This document shows, piece after piece, positions 1 to 5,721 of a stretch of DNA of 5,721 bases. Under the pieces are notes generated by a model, which saw nothing but the letters and a program-made list of their open reading frames with translations, searched no databases and was not told the DNA's origin. The DNA comes from an uncultured Oscillospiraceae bacterium (lineage in GTDB: Bacteria > Bacillota > Clostridia > Oscillospirales > Acutalibacteraceae), in assembly GCA_905193585.1 (NCBI GenBank), contig CAJJPG010000111.1, positions 1 to 5,721 on the forward strand, written 5' to 3'. Within the stretch, counting starts at the first letter, position 1. Each line of letters opens with the position of its first letter. The position numbers and the translations under genes were made by a program.

Positions 1-33
1 GTACCCCTTTAATTTTAACAAAACAGAATTCAT
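1..33 (-). CDS. Start of a further gene in the operon (11 codons visible)
   Basis: Downstream of the MalF-type permease stop (TAA, 53-51), a strong ribosome site GGGAGGTG at 46-39 lies 7 nt before ATG at 33-31. The open frame then reads MNSVLLKLKGY to the window edge. The 17 nt gap shows that it belongs to the same operon. Eleven residues are too few to name a family. In CUT1 operons the gene after a MalF permease is usually a MalG permease, so that is the most likely guess. The first residues do not yet show the basic-then-hydrophobic pattern of a lipoprotein signal, which would mark a solute-binding protein. Confidence 0.75.
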   Translation of the reverse strand, partial: MNSVLLKLKGY

Positions 34-38
34 AACGG

Positions 39-46
39 CACCTCCC
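39..46 (-). promoter_or_regulatory. Strong ribosome binding site of the gene leaving the left edge
   Basis: GGGAGGTG on the minus strand, 7 nt before the ATG at 33. It is an extended match to the anti-Shine-Dalgarno sequence (CACCUCC) and the main evidence that a gene starts here. Confidence 0.8.
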
Positions 47-50
47 ACGC

Positions 51-938
51 TTAATCGTTCATATAAAATACTTTCCTTGAAAACAGCCCCACCGCAATAA
101 ACAAGATCAGGCTTATAACAACGAAATATATCCATGTCACAGCCGATGAAAACGAGTAATGCAGGTTTGCCGCCTGTGAAGTCACAAATTCCATTACACC
201 GTTGGAATAGCTTGTAAACGTATCAATTACGGTAAAAGCAATATTTACCAATATCATGGGGCTTATCATAGGAACGGTGATTTTCCAAAAGTATTCCCAG
301 GCGGTAGCCCCCTCAACGCTTGCCGCCTCTTTAAGTGAGGGCGGTATTGACTGAAGCGCCGCAAGAAACAGTATTATCTGAACGCCGGATTGCCACGTCA
401 TTGTAAAAATACTGTCGATAACCGAAGTAAGATATTTTATAAGTCCGCCGGGCAGCCCTGCCTGCGTTAAAATATCGCCGACAGAAAAGCTGGAAACCAT
501 AAAAACCGAGGAAGAACCTGTTACGTCTCCGCTGTAACTGTCACTGTTGATAATGGAAAGCAAAACGCTTGAAGAGAGCATAAGCGGAAGGAAGAAGATG
601 CTTCTTACAAGTCCTCTGCCGTAAAATTCCGCGTTCAGCATTACCGAAATAAAAAGTGCAAATATAATTATTATAGGCACCTGAATTGCAATTTCCTTTA
701 ACGCCGCAACCAAAAGCGGGATAAACCGTTCATCGGAAAACAGGGCGCTTTTATAGTAAGAAAGCCCCGCAAACCGTGTGTTTACACCGCCCTGTACGAT
801 AGTTACATGCGAAAAAGAGTACATAAGCGAGGTTAAAATGGGTACGGCAAAGAAAAACAGAAGTCCCAAAAGCCACGGCAGTATAAAAACATATCCGGTG
901 CGGGCGCGTTTTTGCTCCAAAGACAGCCTTTTGTTCAT
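51..938 (-). CDS. Sugar ABC transporter permease, MalF type (complete)
   Basis: Inner-membrane subunit of a CUT1-type carbohydrate importer, 295 residues and intact, of normal length for Firmicute MalF/LacF/UgpA-type permeases. Six membrane helices are readable: about 15-40, 82-102, 112-130, 176-198, 222-242 and 264-286. The N-terminus (EQKRARTGYVFILPWLLG) is the classic opening of this family. The EAA loop is residues 204-223 (EAASVEGATAWEYFWKITVP), with EAA, the Gly four residues on, and the terminal Pro all present; it docks on a MalK/MsmX-like ATPase that is not encoded here. A polar loop at about 131-172 separates helices 3 and 4. The ATG (938-936) overlaps the TGA of the DUF5696 gene, with AGGGGG 7 nt upstream lying inside that gene's last codons, so translation is probably coupled. 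The substrate is unknown. Its partner is either the MalG-type gene at the right edge or the gene that starts at position 33. Confidence 0.95.
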   Translation of the reverse strand: MNKRLSLEQKRARTGYVFILPWLLGLLFFFAVPILTSLMYSFSHVTIVQGGVNTRFAGLSYYKSALFSDERFIPLLVAALKEIAIQVPIIIIFALFISVMLNAEFYGRGLVRSIFFLPLMLSSSVLLSIINSDSYSGDVTGSSSVFMVSSFSVGDILTQAGLPGGLIKYLTSVIDSIFTMTWQSGVQIILFLAALQSIPPSLKEAASVEGATAWEYFWKITVPMISPMILVNIAFTVIDTFTSYSNGVMEFVTSQAANLHYSFSSAVTWIYFVVISLILFIAVGLFSRKVFYMND

Positions 939-3136
939 TTATATTCCCCCTGCCGAATCAATTTGTAATTCATTGCCGCAACCTTTATGCCCCGCATATC
1001 ATAATCCGAATTTGTATAATTGGTAATTATCCGCGTGCCGTTTTCAAATGCTGAGCAGTACACGCCTTCGGCAAGCTGCTTGTGATAAACCAGCGCCGTG
1101 CCGCCCGTTGCCCCGAATATTTCCGAAAGCCGCTTATATTGCTCTGAGGAGGTTAATAGCCAATCTTTATAATCGGAATTGTAAAGCTCGGAAAGATATG
1201 TCCCCTCGGTTTTCTCGCCGTTTTGCGCGGTAAAGGAAAAATTTAGTGCGCTCCCGGTTTCCGCCGCCTTTAAAAATGCCTTTTCGGGATTTCCCGAAAG
1301 GTTTACCGGTTCTGTGGAATAGCTGCGGTAACCGCTCAAAACCAACTGATAAAACGGAACGCTGCGGTCGGTAATATCATAGCCGCTGTCCGAAGTGGAA
1401 GCGGAAATAATATAATCCGAGGCTTCGGCGGCATAACCGAACGCGCCTGCCGTTAGCAGCTTTTTTTTCTGCCCCGCGGCATATTCCAACGCCTTTTTAG
1501 CGTAATTCAGCGCCTGATCTCTATCGGTTGAGCCCTTATGATGATCCGAATAGAGCGTGCTCCCGAGCTCGCGCAGCGAAATGCCCGAAAGAGCCGAGGT
1601 GTTGTATTTTTTAAAATATTTTTCCAAAACCGTGCCGTATTTTTTCGGAGCTAAAAGGCAATAGGGCGTCAGACTTACATTTTTCAACCCGCTTGAAAGG
1701 CTGTAAGCGTATTGCAGCCCCGGCGTTCCGTCCAATGTGGCGGCGGAGACGCTGTTTTTTGTAAAACCGTTTCCGTTTTGCATAAGGCGCACAGTGTTGA
1801 GCTCGGGCAGAAATGTAACGCCTTTGTCATTGGCATATTCAGCCAGCCTAATAAACTCCTTTTTCCCGCCGAGCTTACCCTCGTATTTTCCGGCGGTAGG
1901 CATTTTGCCCGATACTCCGCCTTTTTCCCAGCCGACATACGAAAAAATTAAATTTGATATTCCCGCTTTTTCAATATCGGCTATCATCTTCCGCGCCTGA
2001 GAATAGGTGGTAAGCGGCACGGTTACCGTCATAGGAATAAAGCATACCGTTCCCTTGCGGCGAAGCGCTCCGTAAGCGGTAAAGTAAAACGGCAATTCCC
2101 CCGGTTTTTCTTTAGTCTTAAAATTTTGTTCCTTTTCAAGGTAGGCTCTGTAAGCCGCCGCCGCCGAGTTATAATCCCCCGGCGCGGCAGTCAGGTAATA
2201 GCGCATGCAAAAATCGGTTGAAATGGCTTGTTCCGAAATTTTGCGCACCGTTTTTGCGTTTTTAGAGGAACCGTCCAATACAACCGTTCCCGTAGAACGG
2301 TATTCAAACGAAAAGTAAGCGCAGTTATAATTTTTTTTCATTCCCGCGGTATATGCGTTTATGTAAGAAGACCCGTCTCCGCTTTCAACCAACGCAAGCA
2401 AGCCGTTTCCGTTTTTGCCGATTCCGAAAATCGGAAACTGCATATTTTTCCGCTCCGTAACCAAACGGTCAGGAGACGCCACAACATCATCGCCGTAAAT
2501 TCGCTCGTGAATTGCGCTGCCCGAGGATTTACCGTTGTTCATTTCAATAATCGTTCCGCAGCCGTCGGGCAGCAAAATAGTGCCGCTGTCGTCAAAGCTG
2601 CCACAGCCGAAGTAGGGCAAAACCGAAATTTCAAGCAGGCGGTTTCCACCTTTTTCCGAAATGCCGTTCTTCGGAATCCTCACCGAAAGATACGAATTGC
2701 TCAATTCGTATTCCAGCGTTACCGAAATTTCATCCTCGGGAAAATCGTAAACAAACCTGCAGCCTTTTTTGGTTTTTGAAAACGAAAGACCGCCCTTTGC
2801 CACCGAAGCTACGGCGGAGTTTCTTTCCTGCGGAGAATTTTTTGTATCGTAATACAATATTTCAAGCTGAGCGCCCATAAGCCGCTTTTGCCCGTTGCCC
2901 AAGCGCTCGTCGGCATCGGAAAAATCGGGATTTGATTTCCAGCTTATTCCGCTTTCGGTATTTATTAAAGCAACTTCACCGTTTTCGGCATTTGCATAAA
3001 ACGACAAATCCCCTTTTGTAAGAACTTTCGTCATACCGTCGGCAGGCGCTTCCACCGCCGAGACGCGGCTGCACGGTGTGAAAATTAAAACCGCGAGCAA
3101 AGCAAAAATTGCCGCAAAAACCGAATACCGTTTCAT
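935..3136 (-). CDS. Secreted DUF5696-type protein, glycoside-hydrolase-like
   Basis: Protein of 733 residues. Residues 1-27 are a signal peptide (MKRYSVFAAI..., cleavage after VSA); Cys22 is not in a proper lipobox, so a lipoprotein is unlikely. Residues of about 35-320 are beta-rich (GDLSFYANAENGEVALINTE, SGISWKSNP) and resemble the beta-sandwich found ahead of the barrel in several glycosidase families. About 345-605 looks like a TIM-barrel region: YVGWEKGGVSGKMP (400-413), a strand ending LPELNTVR (443-450), GISLRELGSTLYSDHH (517-532), then VPFYQLVLSGY (593-603). A small beta-rich C-terminus follows. From memory of the family I call it DUF5696; no catalytic activity is established for it that I know of. 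Acidic candidates are E445, E523 and D531. It is preceded by a canonical AAAGGAGG site and ends in an ATGA overlap with the MalF-type permease, which ties it to sugar import. An enzyme or a sugar-binding barrel are both possible. Confidence 0.88.
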   Translation of the reverse strand: MKRYSVFAAIFALLAVLIFTPCSRVSAVEAPADGMTKVLTKGDLSFYANAENGEVALINTESGISWKSNPDFSDADERLGNGQKRLMGAQLEILYYDTKNSPQERNSAVASVAKGGLSFSKTKKGCRFVYDFPEDEISVTLEYELSNSYLSVRIPKNGISEKGGNRLLEISVLPYFGCGSFDDSGTILLPDGCGTIIEMNNGKSSGSAIHERIYGDDVVASPDRLVTERKNMQFPIFGIGKNGNGLLALVESGDGSSYINAYTAGMKKNYNCAYFSFEYRSTGTVVLDGSSKNAKTVRKISEQAISTDFCMRYYLTAAPGDYNSAAAAYRAYLEKEQNFKTKEKPGELPFYFTAYGALRRKGTVCFIPMTVTVPLTTYSQARKMIADIEKAGISNLIFSYVGWEKGGVSGKMPTAGKYEGKLGGKKEFIRLAEYANDKGVTFLPELNTVRLMQNGNGFTKNSVSAATLDGTPGLQYAYSLSSGLKNVSLTPYCLLAPKKYGTVLEKYFKKYNTSALSGISLRELGSTLYSDHHKGSTDRDQALNYAKKALEYAAGQKKKLLTAGAFGYAAEASDYIISASTSDSGYDITDRSVPFYQLVLSGYRSYSTEPVNLSGNPEKAFLKAAETGSALNFSFTAQNGEKTEGTYLSELYNSDYKDWLLTSSEQYKRLSEIFGATGGTALVYHKQLAEGVYCSAFENGTRIITNYTNSDYDMRGIKVAAMNYKLIRQGEYK
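946..951 (-). promoter_or_regulatory. Ribosome binding site of the MalF-type permease, inside the DUF5696 gene
   Basis: AGGGGG on the minus strand, 7 nt before the ATG at 938 and inside the last codons (Q-G-E-Y-K) of the DUF5696 gene. Together with the ATGA overlap it suggests translational coupling. Confidence 0.75.
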
Positions 3137-3142
3137 AAATTG

Positions 3143-3150
3143 CCTCCTTT
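3143..3150 (-). promoter_or_regulatory. Canonical ribosome binding site of the DUF5696 gene
   Basis: AAAGGAGG on the minus strand, 6 nt before the ATG at 3136. It is a full match to the anti-Shine-Dalgarno sequence and the strongest site among the internal genes of this operon. Confidence 0.85.
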
Positions 3151-3164
3151 AAGCCCTACGGCTT
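3151..3164 (-). other. Small hairpin in the YIP1-DUF5696 gap
   Basis: On the minus strand AAGCC-GTAG-GGCTT can form a 5-bp stem with a 4-nt loop. It starts 2 nt after the YIP1-like stop codon and ends directly against the AAAGGAGG site. It has no following U run and is too weak to be a convincing terminator. It could slightly affect ribosome access or mark an RNA processing point, or be chance. Confidence 0.3.
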
Positions 3165-3166
3165 TA

Positions 3167-3796
3167 TTAAAGTCTGAATGACATTTCATTAAAAACCGTC
3201 ACGCAAAACACATAAACGTTATGTAACAAAGTAAAAAACAACAATAAAAGAAAAATAACAATAACAATACCGATTGCAGTGAACAAAAGCGTTACAATGT
3301 TTTTAAATATTGTAAATTGATGTACGCTCATTGTGCCTATAAAAAGCAGCAACCCGCTCCAGGCATAAAGCAGAAACATCATTACATAGTAAAAAAACGC
3401 TTCTTCGTTTGTAAATAAATGCCCCGCCAGTGTAAGCGGAATTGATACCATGGCATACGGCAGCATAGAGTAGCACGAAACTATCCATATTTCGGAAAAA
3501 CGCCCTTTTCCGTCCAAAAGCGTGCAGAAAAGCCAATTTGACAGTGAGAAAAGCAAAAGCAGCCCTATACAGCCCGCAAGCGACCATAAAAGATTGACAT
3601 CTTCCGTTTTTCCTTTTCTGAAAAGAAAAGCCGAAAGCACCTGATTAACCACTACCGCCGCGCAAAAGAGAGCGCAAACCGCATTTGCAAGCTTTAAAGA
3701 GCCTTTACGGTTGAATTTCATCTCTTCAAAACCTGTTACGGGGTGAAATAATATATAAAACAAATATCTTGTCGGCGACATTTCACCGTACTTCAT
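3167..3796 (-). CDS. YIP1-family-like polytopic membrane protein
   Basis: Protein of 209 residues with about five hydrophobic segments (near 34-58, 68-92, 105-127, 133-155 and 165-200). The N-terminal cytoplasmic stretch contains HPVTGFEEMK. A central LDGKGRFSEIWIVSCYSMLPY region follows the second helix. Both resemble bacterial YIP1-domain proteins, which often carry an N-terminal HP-x-x-G motif and a Y-x-x-x-P motif in the third helix. The molecular role of bacterial YIP1 proteins is not established. The start chosen is ATG 3796-3794, which overlaps the TGA of the NHL/TPR gene as ATGA and has AGGGGG 8 nt upstream. A Met 13 codons further up (3835) would overlap the previous gene by 43 nt, and its extra residues (MSAYPFRKEGETG) look like a shadow of that gene's reading frame. 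Tight coupling between two envelope proteins suggests that this one helps assemble or anchor the NHL/TPR protein or the permeases, which is an inference. Family assignment is by pattern only. Confidence 0.85.
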   Translation of the reverse strand: MKYGEMSPTRYLFYILFHPVTGFEEMKFNRKGSLKLANAVCALFCAAVVVNQVLSAFLFRKGKTEDVNLLWSLAGCIGLLLLFSLSNWLFCTLLDGKGRFSEIWIVSCYSMLPYAMVSIPLTLAGHLFTNEEAFFYYVMMFLLYAWSGLLLFIGTMSVHQFTIFKNIVTLLFTAIGIVIVIFLLLLFFTLLHNVYVFCVTVFNEMSFRL

Positions 3797-5283
3797 CCCT
3801 GTTTCCCCCTCTTTTCGGAACGGATATGCCGACATACGGCCTTACCGATTTTTTTAAACATGCCCGACTTTATACCGAACACCGCGATAACCGTAACGGC
3901 AAGCACCGATGTGAAATAAAGTCCTATATTCTTTTTAAGCCTCTCGTTTCGGTACTCCTTGTACGCCTCGGAATAATGCGCGCGGTCGCCCGAAAGTTCA
4001 AAATACTCCATTGCCTGCTTATATTCCCCGAATTGATAAAGCGCTTTACCGTAACCGAGATTGGCAAGATAGCTGCCTGCGTCATACCGAAGCACCTCCT
4101 GCCACAGAGGCAGGGATTCCGAAAAGCGGCCGTCCATATATACGTCTATCGCGTTATACAAAGCAGTTCCGTATTCGGTTAAGGTGAAAACCGTAAAGCT
4201 GCCTTTTTTCCCGTCCAGCACCACAATATCGTTACCGTTAAATGTAAGCGCAACAGGGTCTGCAAAGCAGCCCTTAAAGCTGCCCTGACCGCCGAAAACC
4301 GAAAGCAAGTCTCCCTCGCGGCTGTAAAGGAACACCTTTGCGTCGGTTCTGTCCAATGCGGCAAACACCGTTTTTTCGCAAACCGAAATCGATTCAAGCG
4401 AGGAATAGCGGCTTTTACCGTTATATTCATAAGGCTCATAATCGCCGAAAAAGAGCTTTTTACCGTCGGTCCCGTTTAAAATATTGTTTCCGAGAGGATT
4501 TAGCTTTTTTATTCTTCCGTCGGGGGATTTTGAGGATGCAACGCAGGTGTAAACAAAATCTTCCTCGTCAATATCAAGCGATGAATACTGCACGGGAACA
4601 TAGCGCGACATTTTTGAGCGCTGCTCCTTTGTGGCAAGCTTTTTCCAAAGATTTTCCGTTATTATCTTAAGCGTAGGCTCAACGGTATTGCTGCCGTAAA
4701 AGCCGGTGAAATTCAGATCCTCGTCAAAAACAACCGCGCCCTGATAAATTCCGTCGCAAAGGACATACAGCACTCCCGTGCCCGTAACAACCAGATCTTC
4801 AGGTAAAAATTCCTTATCCTGCGGGAAAAGCTCGGATTCCGGCTTTGTCAATATCCGCCCTATTTCTCCGCCGTTATCGCAAACCAAAATCCGCCTGTTT
4901 CCGTTATCGGAAATATAGAGCGTTCCGTCAGCCGATACAAAAACATTTGTCGGGGAATTTAAGGTCTGCTTTTTGCCCTTAAATGAAAACTCGGTATAAA
5001 CCCGTACCGTGCGGTACTCGGAATCCAGCTTTATAATACGGTTATTTTTACAATCGGTAATATAAATATTCCCGTCGTTTCCGCTTGTAATATCCGTGGG
5101 GGAATTCAGTTCTCCCGTTCCTAAAGCCTTACCGTCTGCCGTAAGCAATGCGGTGTAAACATCCGGCGAGTCTGTCGGCTCGTTATATGCGTTGTATGTA
5201 TAAGTTCGGTACGCACGGGCGCTTACGGAAAGGCTGCCCGCAACGGCAATAAGCGCCGCAATAATACAGACAATTCGTTTCAA
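3793..5283 (-). CDS. Secreted, membrane-anchored NHL-repeat / TPR protein (TTG start)
   Basis: Protein of 496 residues, function unknown. Residues 1-23 form a signal peptide (MKR, hydrophobic stretch, SARA cleavage site). NHL-type propeller blades follow, clearest at about 58-87 (LNSPTDI..DGNIYITD..NNRIIKLD) and 107-136 (LNSPTNV..DGTLYISDNGNRRILV). Weaker blades are at about 160-187, 235-262 and 338-366. Residues 373-440 look like two TPR units (ALYNAIDVYMDGRFSES and LGYGKALYQFGEYKQAMEYF). One membrane helix lies at about 453-471, followed by a basic tail rich in K and R. This predicts an extracellular propeller and TPR tethered by the C-terminus. The start is TTG at 5283-5281: it has a good ribosome site and leads straight into the signal peptide, the next Met is residue 225, and an upstream ATG at 5288 is out of frame and stops after two codons. 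NHL propellers usually bind proteins or ligands, so a capture or scaffold role is an inference. The stop overlaps the next gene as ATGA. Confidence 0.9.
   Translation of the reverse strand: MKRIVCIIAALIAVAGSLSVSARAYRTYTYNAYNEPTDSPDVYTALLTADGKALGTGELNSPTDITSGNDGNIYITDCKNNRIIKLDSEYRTVRVYTEFSFKGKKQTLNSPTNVFVSADGTLYISDNGNRRILVCDNGGEIGRILTKPESELFPQDKEFLPEDLVVTGTGVLYVLCDGIYQGAVVFDEDLNFTGFYGSNTVEPTLKIITENLWKKLATKEQRSKMSRYVPVQYSSLDIDEEDFVYTCVASSKSPDGRIKKLNPLGNNILNGTDGKKLFFGDYEPYEYNGKSRYSSLESISVCEKTVFAALDRTDAKVFLYSREGDLLSVFGGQGSFKGCFADPVALTFNGNDIVVLDGKKGSFTVFTLTEYGTALYNAIDVYMDGRFSESLPLWQEVLRYDAGSYLANLGYGKALYQFGEYKQAMEYFELSGDRAHYSEAYKEYRNERLKKNIGLYFTSVLAVTVIAVFGIKSGMFKKIGKAVCRHIRSEKRGKQG
3805..3811 (-). 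promoter_or_regulatory. Ribosome binding site of the YIP1-like gene, inside the NHL/TPR gene
   Basis: GAGGGGG on the minus strand lies 8 nt before the ATG at 3796 and within the last codons (K-R-G-K-Q-G) of the upstream gene. It supports the ATGA-overlap start over the longer one at 3835. Confidence 0.75.
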
Positions 5284-5290
5284 AGCATTT

Positions 5291-5297
5291 CCCCCTT
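5291..5297 (-). promoter_or_regulatory. Ribosome binding site deciding the TTG start of the NHL/TPR gene
   Basis: On the minus strand AAGGGGG lies 7 nt before the TTG at 5283-5281. No in-frame ATG exists nearby. The ATG at 5288-5286 is only 2 nt from the G run and opens a two-codon frame (ATG CTT TGA), so TTG is the supported start. Confidence 0.75.
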
Positions 5298-5300
5298 CCG

Positions 5301-5721
5301 TTAATCCTTCATTCCGGAATGAGACATAGTTTCCAAAATCTGCGACTGCGAGCAGACGAAGATCAGAATCGGCGGAATCATCAGTATTACCGCCGCCGCG
5401 GAAGCCTCTCCCATACGGACAATACCGCCGTCGCTTATTTGGTGCAGCATGGTCGGTAAAACCTTGAGCGATTCATCATAAATATAGTTTGAGCCTTCAT
5501 CATTCCAAACGGATTGGAACGAGAAAATAATACAAGTGAGCCACGCGGGCTTTACATTGGGCATAACGATTCGCCAAAATATCTTCAGCGAGCCTGCCCC
5601 ATCCACCCTTGCGGCCTCTATCATCGCGTCTGGGATTCCCGTAATAAACTGCTTCATAAGAAAAAGCCCGAGGGATGAGCCTATTGCCGGAAAAATAATC
5701 GCAAACTGCGTATCTATAAGG
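5301..5721 (-). CDS. Carbohydrate ABC transporter permease, MalG type (C-terminal part; 5' end beyond window)
   Basis: Inner-membrane subunit of a binding-protein-dependent sugar importer (MalG/LacG-like, CUT1 type). The open frame continues without a stop to the right edge, so the Met at 5657 is internal: 21 further codons upstream of it read LIDTQFAIIFPAIGSSLGLF, a typical MalG membrane segment. In all, 139 residues plus a TAA stop are visible. The EAA loop that docks on the ATPase is at about 5618-5559 (EAARVDGAGSLKIFWRIVMP), with the conserved EAA, the Gly four residues on, and the final Pro. It is followed by a membrane helix starting AWLTCIIFSF, a W-N motif, and a last helix near AAAVILMIPPILIF. 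The C-terminus ETMSHSGMKD matches the usual family ending (E-x-M-x-x-x-G-x-K). It lies 17 nt before the NHL/TPR gene. The family is clear; the substrate is not. It may pair with the MalF-type gene at 51-938 or with an unseen upstream MalF. Confidence 0.95.
   Translation of the reverse strand, partial: LIDTQFAIIFPAIGSSLGLFLMKQFITGIPDAMIEAARVDGAGSLKIFWRIVMPNVKPAWLTCIIFSFQSVWNDEGSNYIYDESLKVLPTMLHQISDGGIVRMGEASAAAVILMIPPILIFVCSQSQILETMSHSGMKD

Noticed and set aside
2228..2779. 183-residue open frame on the plus strand
   Set aside because: It lies wholly inside the DUF5696 gene on the other strand, has no ribosome site I can see, and its product is R/F/N-rich without recognisable motifs. It is a shadow frame.
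3137..3166. Intrinsic terminator or promoter in the 30-nt gap
   Set aside because: The only hairpin has a 5-bp stem with no U tract, and no -35/-10 pair fits in the space.
3794..3835. Longer start of the YIP1-like gene at 3835
   Set aside because: It would overlap the NHL/TPR gene by 43 nt, and the added residues look like out-of-frame coding sequence. The ATG at 3796 has a better-placed ribosome site and the typical ATGA overlap.
3769..4182. 137-residue plus-strand frame across the YIP1/NHL junction
   Set aside because: Antisense to two well-supported genes that overlap by ATGA; no family features or ribosome site. Shadow frame.
5655..5657. Start of the MalG-type gene at Met 5657
   Set aside because: The frame stays open to the window edge and the upstream residues form a conserved MalG membrane segment, so this Met is internal and the gene is cut by the window.
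1..5721. CRISPR, tRNA/rRNA, insertion sequence or phage features
   Set aside because: The whole window is covered by minus-strand coding sequence with gaps of at most 30 nt; I saw no repeat arrays, terminal inverted repeats or RNA gene signatures.

Overview
The window is one stretch of a single minus-strand operon, read from right (5721) to left (1). It most likely comes from a low-to-mid GC Firmicute of the class Clostridia, perhaps a gut-type Oscillospiraceae or Lachnospiraceae relative. The grounds are strong AGGAGG-like ribosome binding sites before every start seen, Gram-positive style signal peptides, sugar ABC permeases of the Firmicute MalF/MalG type, and a DUF5696/YIP1/NHL neighbourhood that I associate with that group. 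The lineage is an inference; there is no rRNA or marker gene here.

Layout in transcription order: (1) 5721-5301, the C-terminal part of a MalG-type carbohydrate ABC permease, entering from the right edge. (2) 5283-3793, a secreted and C-terminally anchored NHL beta-propeller plus TPR protein starting at TTG. (3) 3796-3167, a small polytopic YIP1-like membrane protein. (4) 3136-935, a large secreted DUF5696-type protein that resembles glycoside hydrolases. (5) 938-51, a complete MalF-type carbohydrate ABC permease. (6) 33-1, the first 11 codons of another gene leaving the left edge.

The gaps are 17 nt, -4 nt (ATGA overlap), 30 nt, -4 nt (ATGA overlap) and 17 nt. There is no room for a separate promoter and no terminator is visible, so all six genes are probably co-transcribed and partly translationally coupled. 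No stretch longer than 30 nt lacks a gene. I see no RNA genes, mobile elements, CRISPR, riboswitches or long repeats.

Read as a system, the operon encodes the membrane part of a sugar importer together with three uncharacterised cell-surface proteins. These are a membrane-tethered propeller/TPR protein facing outward, an integral YIP1-like protein, and a secreted GH-like barrel protein. A reasonable inference is a glycan or cell-surface polysaccharide capture, processing and import unit. The substrate cannot be read from the sequence, and neither the ATPase nor a solute-binding protein is in view. The three-gene module inserted between two permease genes is the part most worth following.
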